Below are positions 49,570-58,582 of a DNA stretch of 64,000 bases, one piece after another. Source of the stretch: Microbacterium sp. USTB-Y (GTDB taxonomy: Bacteria; Actinomycetota; Actinomycetes; Actinomycetales; Microbacteriaceae); contig NZ_JAGMTU010000004.1 in NCBI RefSeq assembly GCF_023703415.1, positions 310,001-374,000 of the forward strand. The letters are read 5' to 3'. Under the pieces are notes generated by a model. That model was not told where the DNA came from, did not search any database, and saw nothing but the letters and a program-made list of their open reading frames with translations. A program made the translations under genes and the position numbers. Positions within the stretch are counted from its first letter, which is position 1, and every line of letters begins with the position of its first letter.

Positions 49570-51744
49570 TCAGCCCACCGTGACGGAGAGGCAGCGGATC
49601 TCGACGTTCCCGCCGGCGCCGTTGTTGATCCCGTAGATGCACACATTGTGCGTGCCGGGCGTCGCGGTCATCTTCGCGGTGAAGCCGTGGTTCGTGCCGG
49701 TCCCCGGGTAGGCGGCGGCGACATCGGGGCGCGGTATGTCGGCCGTGAACGCGGCGCCGACGGAGTCCACGTACATGTGCACGGCGATCGGCGACGTCGT
49801 GTCAGGATCCAGCGCCCAGCCGCTCACCGTGATCGTGCCCGAGGAACTCGTGACCGCCTCGACGTTGCCGAACGGCACGCGACCGGCATCCACCGTCGGC
49901 GCCGACGGCACCGTGACCGAACGGCAGCCGAGCAGGACGTTCCCGCCGGCGCCGTTGTTGATCGCGTAGGCGCAGACGTTGTGCACGCCCGGGGTCGCGG
50001 AGACGCTGGCGGTGAATCCGTGGTTCGAGCCTGAGGCCGGATACGCGGCTCCGACGTCGCTCCGCGGCTGATTGGCGGTGTACGCCGCTCCCGCGGCATC
50101 GACGTAGACATGCACCGCGATCGGGTCGGCGGTGTCGGGATCGATCGCCCAGCCCGCCGCGGTGATCTTGCCGACGGTCGCGGAGGCGGCCTCGAAGTTC
50201 CCGAACGGCGGACGACCCTGATCCACGTTGCCGCCCGCAGTCACCGTCACGGTGCTGCACGCGAACTGCACGTTGCCGCCCACACCGGTGTTGATCCCGT
50301 AGACGCACACCGAATGGCTTCCCGGGCCGACCGCCACCGTGGTCGAGAAGCCGTGCTTCGTCCCGTACACCGCATAGGCCGCGGGGATCCCGCTGCGCGT
50401 CTGGTCCGCGGTGATCGGCTTGCCGACGCCGTCGACGTACACGTGCACGGGGATCGGATCCACGACATCGGGATCGAGGGCCCAGCCGCTGATCTGGAGG
50501 GAGCCGTTCGCCTGCTTGATCTCGTCCACGGCGCCGACCGGGCTGCCCACGAGCGGGGTGACCGTGCGGCATCCGAGGAGCACGTTGCTGCCCGGACCCT
50601 GGTTGATCGCATAGACGCAGACGTTCTGGTCGCCGGACGTGGTGACCGGCACCGTCGCGGAGTAGCCGTGCGCCGCTCCTCGGCCGGGATAGGCCGCCGC
50701 GACATCGGGGCGATTCGCGTCCGCCGTGACCGGGACGCCGGTCGCGCCCACGTAGACGTGCACCGCGATCGACGAGGTCGTATTGGGATCGAGCGCCCAG
50801 CCCGCGACCGCGATCTGCCCCGGCTTGGCCTGCAGCAGCTCGATGTTGCCGAACGGGTTGTCCGCCGCGGGGTTGCTCTGCGTCGATCCGAACCAGTCGG
50901 TGAAGTAGTTGTAGAAGTTCCGGTTGCCGTACGCGGAGCAGCCGTCGCCCTCGCCGTACCCGGCCCGCAGAGCGGCGGGGTTGGGCTGATAGGGCGTGTA
51001 GTAGTAGAGCGCCGCCGTCGCCTTGTTGGCGATGTAGACCGGACCCGAGCCGCAGCCCTGGTTCGGGTTGTAGAGGATGTTCCAGGTGTTGCCGGGCGCG
51101 TACCAGGTGAACCAGCGGCCCTCCATGTAGATCTGCATCTGGCGCGCCGCGCCGTAGATCTGCTGGAAGAAGCCCACGTAGCTCGGGTCGCAGGGCGCGT
51201 CGTCGGGGCAGCCCTGCCCCAGGGCGCTGTCGTAGCGCCAGCCGCTCGGCCAGGTGTGCGTGACGAGGCCCTGCTCCTTCTGGAGCATGACGATGAGCAC
51301 CTGGGGGTTGATGTTGCACGACTGCGAGACGCGGTAGATGATGCTCGCCGCGCTCTCGTTCGCCGTTCCGGAGTATCCGCTGCAGTACGCGTCGGCCGGC
51401 CGGTTCTGGGACGTGACGCGGAAGTCCTTGAGACAGGTGTAGCCGCTCTGGCAGCTCGGCACCTTCGCGTTGAAGAAGTTCTGGATCTGGTCCGCCGACA
51501 TCGTCGACTTGCTCGTGAAGACCGCATCGCTGATGATGTTGCCCGCGTTCCACCCGTCGAGGGTCATCGGACGGACCGAGCTCGCGGCGGCCGGAGCGAC
51601 GGCGGCGGGGGCGGCCGAGGCGGGTGCGGCGCCGGCGACCGCGGGCGTCAGCAGGGCGAGGACGACGGCGGCGATGACGAGCATGCCGGTCGTCCAGCGT
51701 CGGGGCGCATGAGCGCGCACGGGACCCGGGACATGTCCAGTCAT
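49570..51744 (-). CDS. Secreted lysozyme-like protein with four ~105-residue C-terminal repeats
   Basis: 724 residues. Signal peptide ~1-45 (MLVIAAVVLALLTPAVAG core). Residues ~60-290 form a Cys-rich domain with INPQVLIVMLQKEQGLVTH, resembling the catalytic-Glu segment of lysozyme/lytic-transglycosylase folds, and a DWFGS end. Four repeats (~296-400, 400-510, 511-622, 623-724) each contain GWA(L/I)DPD, PVHVYV-like and VCVYGIN-like motifs and two Cys. This repeat occurs on other actinobacterial exported wall proteins. I infer a wall-remodelling or wall-binding role; hydrolase activity is unproven. ATG 51744 is chosen, with 51684 as an alternative; no good ribosome site is near either. Confidence 0.8.
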   Translation of the reverse strand: MTGHVPGPVRAHAPRRWTTGMLVIAAVVLALLTPAVAGAAPASAAPAAVAPAAASSVRPMTLDGWNAGNIISDAVFTSKSTMSADQIQNFFNAKVPSCQSGYTCLKDFRVTSQNRPADAYCSGYSGTANESAASIIYRVSQSCNINPQVLIVMLQKEQGLVTHTWPSGWRYDSALGQGCPDDAPCDPSYVGFFQQIYGAARQMQIYMEGRWFTWYAPGNTWNILYNPNQGCGSGPVYIANKATAALYYYTPYQPNPAALRAGYGEGDGCSAYGNRNFYNYFTDWFGSTQSNPAADNPFGNIELLQAKPGQIAVAGWALDPNTTSSIAVHVYVGATGVPVTADANRPDVAAAYPGRGAAHGYSATVPVTTSGDQNVCVYAINQGPGSNVLLGCRTVTPLVGSPVGAVDEIKQANGSLQISGWALDPDVVDPIPVHVYVDGVGKPITADQTRSGIPAAYAVYGTKHGFSTTVAVGPGSHSVCVYGINTGVGGNVQFACSTVTVTAGGNVDQGRPPFGNFEAASATVGKITAAGWAIDPDTADPIAVHVYVDAAGAAYTANQPRSDVGAAYPASGSNHGFTASVSATPGVHNVCAYAINNGAGGNVLLGCRSVTVPSAPTVDAGRVPFGNVEAVTSSSGTITVSGWALDPDTTSPIAVHMYVDSVGAAFTADIPRPDVAAAYPGTGTNHGFTAKMTATPGTHNVCIYGINNGAGGNVEIRCLSVTVG

Positions 51745-51764
51745 GGTGATATTCTGCGGCCCCT

Positions 51765-51812
51765 CCGCCGGTTTTCCCGGCGGGACACGCACAGATCCGC
51801 GCAAGAGCGCGG
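51765..51812 (-). terminator. Two hairpins downstream of GT gene
   Basis: 51797-51802 pairs with 51807-51812 (6 bp, 4-nt loop) and 51765-51771 pairs with 51777-51783 (7 bp, 5-nt loop). Both lie between the glycosyltransferase stop and the secreted-protein start on the same strand. They could stop transcription or form the leader of the next gene. Confidence 0.35.
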
Positions 51813-51825
51813 GCCGAGCCAATCG

Positions 51826-52896
51826 TCAGAGCTCGGCGTGCAGCGTCCAGACGCGCTCCGCGGAACTGTCCCACGCATAGGCGCGCGATCGATCCGCCGC
51901 GAGCACGGAGAGCCGTCGTGCTCCGTCCCCCGCCGCGTCGTGCACCGCGTCGGCGAATCCGTCGGGGCCGACGAGCACGCCCCCCTCGGCGAGCACGTCG
52001 CGATGCACCCCGCCGTCGGCGGCGATCACCGGCACGCCGAGGGCCAGCGCCTCGACCATCCGCCACGGCCAGGCCGCGACCTCGTCGGCGGCCGTGAACG
52101 CCAGCGCGCCCGCGAGCAGCGCGGCCCGGTCGGGCGTCTCGAGACGCGGGGAGACGTGCACGCGGGGAGCGGGGAGCCCGGCGGACGCGGCGGCCTCGGC
52201 GACGGCGGGCGCGGTCCCCTCGGGGGCGTCCCAGACGAACACGTCGGCATCGGCGGCGACCGCCGCGGCGAACACCGGTGTCAGTCCCTCCGCCCTCCCC
52301 GTCGCCACGAGATAGCGCGCCGGAGCCCCGAGCGCCGCCCGGCGCTCGGCCGCGTCGAGGGGGATCGAGAAGTCCTCGGCGGCCGCGCCGGGGATCACCC
52401 GGATCCGGTCCCCGAAGCGTCCCAGGTCGGCGATCCGCGCGGCCATCGCGTGCGTGGGCACGACGATGGCGTCGGCGTGGCGGACGGCGCGTTTCAGCAT
52501 GCCGCGCTGCCACAGCGCGCTCGCCCGCGGCACCTGCTCCGGCGACGTCCACGCGCGGAGGTCCCAGACGGTCGCCACGGTCTGGTCGTAGTCGTTGGCC
52601 CTGTCGTGCTTCACGAGCGGGGCGAACAGGGTCGGCGCATGGATCATGCCGCCGCCGACTCCGGCGACCATGCCGAGCTGCCAGGCGGCGGCGAGCTCTC
52701 GACGGGCGAGCCCGAGCCGGTGCACGGCGCCCACGCCGTCGGACCCGGCGTCGCCGCCGGACGGCACGATCGCCTCGATCTCGCAGCGGGGCGGGGCGGT
52801 CCTGGCGAGCGCGTGCATCAGGGAGCGCGACGCCTCGGCCTGATCGGCGTCCACGACGTCGTTCACCTGGTCGAGGACCACCCTGAGCACAGCCAT
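51826..52896 (-). CDS. GT4/GT1-type glycosyltransferase
   Basis: 356 residues, GT-B layout. RVVLDQVNDVVDADQAEASRSL opens it (quoted as VVLDQVNDVVDADQ). A middle segment reads DAIVVPTHAMAARI (~143), and the C-terminal domain has ARYLVATGRAEGLTPV (~190) and MVEALALGVPVIAADGGVH (~297), the donor-binding region. A TAGGGT -10 with exactly 6 nt before the ATG indicates a leaderless message. Actinobacterial wall GTs of this kind often lie beside LCP and rhamnose genes. The sugar and acceptor are unknown. Confidence 0.83.
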   Translation of the reverse strand: MAVLRVVLDQVNDVVDADQAEASRSLMHALARTAPPRCEIEAIVPSGGDAGSDGVGAVHRLGLARRELAAAWQLGMVAGVGGGMIHAPTLFAPLVKHDRANDYDQTVATVWDLRAWTSPEQVPRASALWQRGMLKRAVRHADAIVVPTHAMAARIADLGRFGDRIRVIPGAAAEDFSIPLDAAERRAALGAPARYLVATGRAEGLTPVFAAAVAADADVFVWDAPEGTAPAVAEAAASAGLPAPRVHVSPRLETPDRAALLAGALAFTAADEVAAWPWRMVEALALGVPVIAADGGVHRDVLAEGGVLVGPDGFADAVHDAAGDGARRLSVLAADRSRAYAWDSSAERVWTLHAEL

Positions 52897-52902
52897 GCTT
52901 CG

Positions 52903-52908
52903 ACCCTA
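52903..52908 (-). promoter_or_regulatory. -10 element, leaderless start of glycosyltransferase gene
   Basis: TAGGGT on the minus strand, 6 nt before the ATG at 52896. Confidence 0.55.
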
Positions 52909-52955
52909 TCCAGCCGTGGCCGGACCTCGTCCGAGGCGCTCCACGGCCCGCCCGA

Positions 52956-54413
52956 TCAGCTCGTCGGGGTCGGCGACGGCTCCGGGTGCAGAGCCGCCTT
53001 CACCTTCGCGTGGATGTCGTTCCAGTCGGGCTCGAACTCGTCCACGCCGTTCGCCGGCGTGAGATCGATCGTGGTGAGCTTCTGCTGCTTCGCCTTCATC
53101 ATCAGGTCGAAGAACTCGGGCAGCTTGTCCTGGGGCAGGTCGGTGTCGACCGCCGAGGTGCCGGCCGCCGCGATCTCGTTGAAGTGCGTGAGCACGTTCT
53201 GCGGGGTGAACTGCTTCAGCAGCGCGTCCTGCAGCTCGCGCTGACGGCGCATCCGGTCGAAGTCGCTGGTCGTGTACCGGGAACGGGCGTACCACTGCGC
53301 GGTGTCGCCGTTCATGTGCTGCTGACCGGCCTCGATCCAGCCCGTCGCCCACTCCTCGGCGTTGTCGGAGTTGCCCCACTCCGGGACGTTGCCCTCGGGG
53401 AGCCGCTCCTTGACGTCGATGTCGACGCCGCCGAGCGCATCGATGAGCTTCGCGAAGTCGTTCATGTCGAGGAACACGTAGTACGGGATCTTGATCCCCA
53501 GCACACCCTCGGCCGCGTCCTTCGTGGCCTCGACCGCAGGACGGGACCCGTGCTTGGTCGCCTCGGGATACAGCGAGGGACCGGTGTGGCACGTCTCGAC
53601 GGCGTTGGTGAGCTGGTTGATGCCGCTCCCCCAGCCGCACTCCTCATCGTCGTGCGCCTGCAGTCCGTCGGGGTACAGATCGTGCATCGGGCCCGGCGCG
53701 AACGGCACGTGCGGCATGTCGCGGGGGATGCCGAAGATGGTGGTCTTGCCCGTCTCGGCGTTCACGGACACCACGGAGATGCTGTCGTAGCGCATGGAGT
53801 CGCGCCCCAGCCCGCTGTCCGCGCCGAGCAGCAGGACGTTGTAGTAGCCGTCGCTGGGCGGCAGGCTCGGGCCGCCCGATCCGAACAGGGTGCTGATCGC
53901 GTTGCGGCTGGAGCCGACGATGTTCGCGGCCGTGGCGGTGGCGCTCCCGCACAGGGCCAGGACGAGCACCGCCACGAGCGGGATCGCGATCCTCGCGTAG
54001 TTCTTGGTGCGCACGAGCCGGACCAGACGCAGGGCATCGAAGGTCAGCACCACCCACAGCACGATGTACGCGAAGCAGAGGACCTGGATGAGGGTCAGCA
54101 CGAGCCAGCTCACCCAGCCTCCGCCCACCGTCAGCCACAACAGGGCCTGACGCCAGAGCAGGGCGGTCAGCGCGGCCACGACGACGAGCGTCCACATGAG
54201 CAGCGTGGCGCCGAGACCGAACCGGCCCAGGCGCCGGTTGCCGGCGAGCACCTGCGCGGAGCCGGGGACCAGCACGTTGAGCGCCACGAGCCACCAGCCC
54301 CGGCGGGTCATGACCTCGGGCGAGCCGAAGTCGGGGTCGCGCATCGGCCGCGTGCGGATCAGTCCGGCGCTCGACGCGGAGACGGCGCCGGGCCGGGACA
54401 GGAGCTGGGTCAC
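52956..54413 (-). CDS. LytR-CpsA-Psr (LCP) family glycopolymer ligase
   Basis: 485 residues. About four helices in the first ~170 residues ([20 protein letters not shown] onward), then an external LCP domain (~190-430): [25 protein letters not shown] with the conserved Arg/Asp, [19 protein letters not shown] and [22 protein letters not shown] enzymes transfer lipid-linked glycopolymers to peptidoglycan. In mycobacteria Lcp1 (Rv3267), near rmlD, attaches arabinogalactan. It is therefore the likely last step for a glycan made here. GTG 54413 overlaps the purE stop (GTGA). Confidence 0.93.
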   Translation of the reverse strand: MTQLLSRPGAVSASSAGLIRTRPMRDPDFGSPEVMTRRGWWLVALNVLVPGSAQVLAGNRRLGRFGLGATLLMWTLVVVAALTALLWRQALLWLTVGGGWVSWLVLTLIQVLCFAYIVLWVVLTFDALRLVRLVRTKNYARIAIPLVAVLVLALCGSATATAANIVGSSRNAISTLFGSGGPSLPPSDGYYNVLLLGADSGLGRDSMRYDSISVVSVNAETGKTTIFGIPRDMPHVPFAPGPMHDLYPDGLQAHDDEECGWGSGINQLTNAVETCHTGPSLYPEATKHGSRPAVEATKDAAEGVLGIKIPYYVFLDMNDFAKLIDALGGVDIDVKERLPEGNVPEWGNSDNAEEWATGWIEAGQQHMNGDTAQWYARSRYTTSDFDRMRRQRELQDALLKQFTPQNVLTHFNEIAAAGTSAVDTDLPQDKLPEFFDLMMKAKQQKLTTIDLTPANGVDEFEPDWNDIHAKVKAALHPEPSPTPTS

Positions 54414-54925
54414 AGGCTGTCCTTCAGCCGCCGGTTCTTCTCCTCGACCTGCGCCTCGAGGTCGCGGGCGTAGGACTCGATCCGATCGGCGAGGGCCGGA
54501 TCCGCGGTGCCGAGGATCCGGGCCGCGAGGATGCCGGCGTTGCGCGCACCGCCGATCGAGACGGTGGCGACGGGGATCCCCGCGGGCATCTGCACGATCG
54601 AGAGGAGCGAGTCCATGCCGTCGAGATAGGCGAGCGGGACGGGGACGCCGATCACGGGCAGCGCCGTCACGGAGGCGAGCATGCCCGGGAGATGGGCCGC
54701 TCCCCCGGCGCCGGCGATGATGACCTTCAGCCCGCGCTCGCGCGCCTCGGTGCCGTAGCGGTGCAGCTTCTCCGGCGTGCGGTGCGCGGACACGACCTCG
54801 ACCTCATGCGGGATGCCGAACTCGGTCAGCGCTTCGGAGGCGGCGCTCATCACGCGCCAGTCGGAGTCGGAGCCCATCACGACGCCGACGAGGGGCGCGG
54901 CCGATGCGTGCAGTGTCCCAGTCAC
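54410..54925 (-). CDS. purE: N5-carboxyaminoimidazole ribonucleotide mutase
   Basis: 171 residues. [13 protein letters not shown] is the PurE phosphate-binding start; [11 protein letters not shown] carries the catalytic His; [14 protein letters not shown] follows. With PurK next door it is a class I PurE, which shifts the carboxyl of N5-CAIR to CAIR in purine synthesis. The GTG at 54925 lies 6 nt after TAGCCT, a leaderless start. The stop overlaps the LCP start. Confidence 0.96.
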   Translation of the reverse strand: MTGTLHASAAPLVGVVMGSDSDWRVMSAASEALTEFGIPHEVEVVSAHRTPEKLHRYGTEARERGLKVIIAGAGGAAHLPGMLASVTALPVIGVPVPLAYLDGMDSLLSIVQMPAGIPVATVSIGGARNAGILAARILGTADPALADRIESYARDLEAQVEEKNRRLKDSL

Positions 54926-54931
54926 CCGTAC

Positions 54932-54937
54932 AGGCTA
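54932..54937 (-). promoter_or_regulatory. -10 element, leaderless start of purE
   Basis: TAGCCT on the minus strand, 6 nt before the GTG at 54925, in the 65-nt gap after purK. Confidence 0.55.
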
Positions 54938-54990
54938 CGGGCGACGGCTGGGAGAACCCCGCTGCGGCGCGCCCCGAGGGCGGACTGCGC

Positions 54991-56115
54991 TCAGGCGAAT
55001 GCGGCGGCGGCGGCGCGCGCCTCGGCGAGCACGGCGTCGAGATCGGCTCCGTTCGCGTTCACGTGCCCGACCTTGCGGCCGGGACGCGGCGCCTTGCCGT
55101 AGGTGTGCACCTTCGCGTTCGGGCTCGCCGCGAGGGCGGCGGGGACGCGATCGAGCATCCCGGCATCGGCGGGACCGCCGAGGATGTTGATCATCACAGA
55201 CCAGTCCGCGTGCGGGGTCGTGTCCCCGAGCGGAAGATCGGCGACCGCGCGCAGGTGCTGCTCGAACTGACCGGTGACGGCGCCGTCCTGACTCCAGTGG
55301 CCGCTGTTGTGCGGTCGCATCGCGAGCTCGTTCACGAGGATGCGGCCGTCGTCGGTCTGGAACAGCTCGACCGCGAGCATGCCGGTGACGTCGAGCCCTT
55401 CGGCGATCTCGCGGCCGATGCGCGCCGCCTCGGCGAGGTGCTCGGCGTCGACACCGGGAGCCGGTGCGATCACCTCGGCGCAGACCCCGCCCTTCTGCAC
55501 GGTCTCCACGACCGGATACGACACCGACGCGCCACCGGGACGGCGGGCGACCTGCTGGGCGAGCTCGCGCACGAACGGCACGAGCTCCTCGACGAGCAGC
55601 GCGTCGCCGTCACCGAGAGCGGAGAACCAGTCCGCCGCCTCCTCGGCCGCGGACACCACCCGCACGCCCTTGCCGTCGTAGCCTCCGCGCGGGGTCTTCA
55701 CCACGCCGCGCCCGCCGTGCGCGTCCAGGAACTCCTGCAGCTGCGCCGTGTCGGCCACCCGCGCCCAGTCCGGCTGCGGGGCCCCGAGCTCGGCGAGGCG
55801 CGCGCGCATGTCGAGCTTGTCCTGGGCGAAGCGCAGGGCGTCGGGCCCGGGATGCACGGCCACGCCGTCGGCGACGAGCGCGCGCAGCACGTCCTGCGGC
55901 ACGTGCTCGTGGTCGAAGGTGATGACGTCCACGTCGCGGGCGAAGCGGCGCACCGTCTCGAGGTCGCGGTAGTCCCCCACCGCGGTCGCCGCCAGCTGCG
56001 CGGACATGCCCTCGTCCTCCGCGAGCACGCGGATCTCGATACCCAGCTCGACCGCCGGAGCGATCATCATCCGCGCCAGCTGTCCGCCGCCGATCACACC
56101 CACACGCAACGCCAT
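54991..56115 (-). CDS. purK: N5-carboxyaminoimidazole ribonucleotide synthase
   Basis: 374 residues, ATP-grasp enzyme. LRVGVIGGGQLARMM is the PurK N-terminus; VVKTPRGGYDGKGVRVV is the ATP-binding loop; LLVEELVPFVREL, GMLAVELFQTDDGRILVNELAMRPHNSGHW (quoted as NELAMRPHNSGHW) is the grasp metal site. It makes N5-CAIR from AIR, ATP and bicarbonate. GGAG lies 5 nt before the ATG. PurK, purE and LCP run in one direction and are probably partly co-transcribed. Confidence 0.96.
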   Translation of the reverse strand: MALRVGVIGGGQLARMMIAPAVELGIEIRVLAEDEGMSAQLAATAVGDYRDLETVRRFARDVDVITFDHEHVPQDVLRALVADGVAVHPGPDALRFAQDKLDMRARLAELGAPQPDWARVADTAQLQEFLDAHGGRGVVKTPRGGYDGKGVRVVSAAEEAADWFSALGDGDALLVEELVPFVRELAQQVARRPGGASVSYPVVETVQKGGVCAEVIAPAPGVDAEHLAEAARIGREIAEGLDVTGMLAVELFQTDDGRILVNELAMRPHNSGHWSQDGAVTGQFEQHLRAVADLPLGDTTPHADWSVMINILGGPADAGMLDRVPAALAASPNAKVHTYGKAPRPGRKVGHVNANGADLDAVLAEARAAAAAFA

Positions 56116-56186
56116 CGGTTCTCCATTCCTCGGGATCCATTCTTCCGTACGCGCGGAGCAGGATCCCTCGCTGCCTGGGCCCCCGG

Positions 56187-56744
56187 TCAGGCGCCGAAGC
56201 TCGCGGCCTGGGCGTCGCGGTGCGCGAGGATCTGCCCGACCTCGACCTGGTCGGCCAGCGTCTCCTGCACGAGCGCGACGTTCGGAACGTCGCGCAGACG
56301 CAGCGGGGCGTCCACGCCGTTCGAGAGCAGGATCGTCCCGGCGCCCACCAGGCGCTGCAGCGCCCCCCGGCGCACCGTGATCGTGTAGCCGCGGGCGTGC
56401 GACATCTCGGTGCTGTTGCGGGATCCGATGCCGTCGCGCACGATGACCCGCCGCGTCGTGATCGAGACCCGACGGGAGAGCCAGACGAAGAACGGCACCA
56501 GGACGAGCAGCAGCACCACCGCCCCCGCGGCCGCCCACAGCATCCAGTCCTTGGCCCAGCCGGCGACCGGCGCCGGCAGGTTCCCGGTGAAGTACCCCGT
56601 GGCGCCGGCGACCGCGATGAGCACGAGGGCGGACCAGAACAGGTGCCGCGCGTGCGGATGGAACCGCGCGATCAGCCGTTCCTCCGCCGGCACGCCGGGC
56701 GGCGGCGTCAGGGGCCGCCCGCTCAGACTCACCGGTTGCGTCAC
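56187..56744 (-). CDS. PH-domain (bPH2-type) membrane protein
   Basis: 185 residues. Two helices (~35-55, ~68-90) precede a bacterial PH-like domain (SRRVSITTRRVIVRDGIG, HARGYTITVRRGALQRLVGAGTI), the layout of YdbS/bPH2 proteins. The function is unknown. A gene of this type also follows purK in mycobacteria (Rv3278c). GTG 56744 is chosen, since CAGAAT lies 6 nt ahead as a possible leaderless -10 and the longer frame adds a low-complexity start. Confidence 0.82.
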   Translation of the reverse strand: MTQPVSLSGRPLTPPPGVPAEERLIARFHPHARHLFWSALVLIAVAGATGYFTGNLPAPVAGWAKDWMLWAAAGAVVLLLVLVPFFVWLSRRVSITTRRVIVRDGIGSRNSTEMSHARGYTITVRRGALQRLVGAGTILLSNGVDAPLRLRDVPNVALVQETLADQVEVGQILAHRDAQAASFGA

Positions 56745-56809
56745 GCGTCCATTCTGACCCGTGCCGCCCCCATCCGCGCGGCCCGCGGAGGGTGTGTCCG
56801 GACGGGGCC

Positions 56810-57478
56810 CTACACCACCAGGGCGATCGCGACGCCGTCCCACCCCTTGATGCCGACCGTCTGCAGCGCGGTCGCGTCGAAGCGCGGATCCCGCCCGAGC
56901 ATCTCGAGCCCCGCGCGGGTGCCCCGCACCTTCGAGTCCGAGGAGCCGGGGTCCACGATGTCGCCGTCCCGGCCGATGTTGTCCAGGACGACCACCGTGC
57001 CGGCACGCCCGAGGCGCGCCGCCCAGTCCAGGTAGAGGGTGTTCGACTCCTTGTCCGCGTCAATGAAGACGAGATCGAACGGACCCGGATCCGCGAGGGA
57101 CGGCAGCACGTCCGCCGCCCTGCCGACCAGGATCTCGACGCGGTCGCCGACGCCCGCCGCGTCGATGCTCGCCCGCGCGACCGCGGCGTTCGCGGGCTCG
57201 GCCTCGATCGTGACGACCCTTCCGCCGTCGCCGACCGCGTTCGCCATCCAGATCGTGGAGTAGCCGCCCAGCGTGCCGATCTCCAGGACCCGGCGCGCCC
57301 CGCTGATCCGCACCAGCAGGTTCAGCAGCTTGCCGCTCACCGGGGCGACCTCGATCGCCGGCATCCCGGCGTGCTGCTGCGCGGCGAGCGCCGCCTCGAG
57401 AGCGGGGTCATGGCCGACCAGGGTGTCGGCGAGGTAGTCGTCGGCGGCGCGCCAGTTCACGGGAGTCGGTTCGGCCAT
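56810..57478 (-). CDS. Class I SAM-dependent O-methyltransferase (family 3)
   Basis: 222 residues. RRVLEIGTLGGYSTIWMA is the SAM-binding motif I, VVTIEAEPANA motif II, and FDLVFIDADKESN the metal-binding Asp region typical of catechol/caffeoyl-CoA-type O-methyltransferases. The natural substrate is not predictable. Its N-terminus is 31 nt from the CPBP gene stop on the same strand. Confidence 0.88.
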   Translation of the reverse strand: MAEPTPVNWRAADDYLADTLVGHDPALEAALAAQQHAGMPAIEVAPVSGKLLNLLVRISGARRVLEIGTLGGYSTIWMANAVGDGGRVVTIEAEPANAAVARASIDAAGVGDRVEILVGRAADVLPSLADPGPFDLVFIDADKESNTLYLDWAARLGRAGTVVVLDNIGRDGDIVDPGSSDSKVRGTRAGLEMLGRDPRFDATALQTVGIKGWDGVAIALVV

Positions 57479-57509
57479 GCGCCCAGCTTCTCCGCTTCCG
57501 GCGCGCGGA

Positions 57510-58571
57510 TCAAGGGCGCGGACCGGCGGGCGGCTCCCCCGGTGCTCCGCCCGCCTCCGGCGAGGCCGGCGCGGAGGGATCCGCGCCGATCGGCGGAAGG
57601 GTCGAAGGCAGGGTCCGCGGCCGGTCCGCGGCGAGCGCCGGCTGCCGGCGGAACTGCCCGGCGAGGATCAGCACGACGATGACCGCCGCGCCCACGATCC
57701 AGCCCGAGACGCCGAGAGGGAGCACGAGAGCCGGATCCGGCTTCGAGCCCGCCGCGAAGAACCAGAGGTACATCCCCGCCGACGCGTTGAAGGAGCCGTG
57801 CGCGAACACCGCCGGCCAGATCGACGCGGAGCGCAGCCGCAGCCAGCCGAACAGCACGCCGAGCACGATGCAGCCGCCGGTCATCAGCAGCACGCCGCCG
57901 AGGTCGACACGACCGAAGTTGTAGCCGAGCAGGATGATCGGCGCGTGCCAGAGCCCCCAGATCACGCCGCTGATCAGGAGCGCGGGCCACGTGCCCCAGC
58001 GCCGCAGCGCGGGAACGAGGAACCCGCGCCAGCCGAGCTCCTCGCCGAACGCGGCGATCGCGTTGACAGTGGCCGCGGCGATCGGGATGCTCGCCGCCTG
58101 TGCGGCGATCAGGACGGCCGTGGGCGGCAGCGGCGTGCCGGCGGGGACCTTCTCGGCGATGAGAGCGGCGAACCCCGAGAAGCCGACGAGATCGACCGTC
58201 AGCCATCCGCAGAGCACCGCCAGCGCCGTCGACGCCAGGACCAGCAGCGGCGGCACGAGCAGGCCGATCACGACCATCCCGACGACGCGTCCCGCGGGCC
58301 GCAGCGGCCAGAGTCCGAGGAACCGGAGCCTGCGGCCCTTCGGAACCGGGCGGAACACCGCCAGGACGATCAGCGCGGCGGCCGCGGGCGTGTACATCAT
58401 GACGGTCATGAGCGGCACGGCGTACGGCTCGCGCAGTCCGTCGCCGAGCCAGAGCGGCAGCACGACCAGCCAGGCCAGCCCGCACGCCAGCACGATGTAG
58501 GCGACGATCGCGCCTGCGCCGAGGCGCACCGGCTGCTCGACCGTGCTCTGCGCGCCGTCGCCCGTCGTCAT
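57510..58571 (-). CDS. CPBP-family intramembrane metalloprotease
   Basis: 353 residues, about eight helices. The family motifs are complete: AAFGEELGWRGFLVPAL (EE-x3-R), GVIWGLWHAPIIL (H) and VFAHGSFNAS (H-x3-N). CPBP members process or protect small peptides and some are immunity proteins. ATG 58571 is chosen because GGAGG lies 5 nt ahead; the GTG at 58586 would overlap the upstream stop. The C-terminal ~30 residues are a Pro-rich tail. It belongs to the GntR-DUF1648-CPBP operon. Confidence 0.9.
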   Translation of the reverse strand: MTTGDGAQSTVEQPVRLGAGAIVAYIVLACGLAWLVVLPLWLGDGLREPYAVPLMTVMMYTPAAAALIVLAVFRPVPKGRRLRFLGLWPLRPAGRVVGMVVIGLLVPPLLVLASTALAVLCGWLTVDLVGFSGFAALIAEKVPAGTPLPPTAVLIAAQAASIPIAAATVNAIAAFGEELGWRGFLVPALRRWGTWPALLISGVIWGLWHAPIILLGYNFGRVDLGGVLLMTGGCIVLGVLFGWLRLRSASIWPAVFAHGSFNASAGMYLWFFAAGSKPDPALVLPLGVSGWIVGAAVIVVLILAGQFRRQPALAADRPRTLPSTLPPIGADPSAPASPEAGGAPGEPPAGPRP

Positions 58572-58582
58572 GCGTTCCTCCG

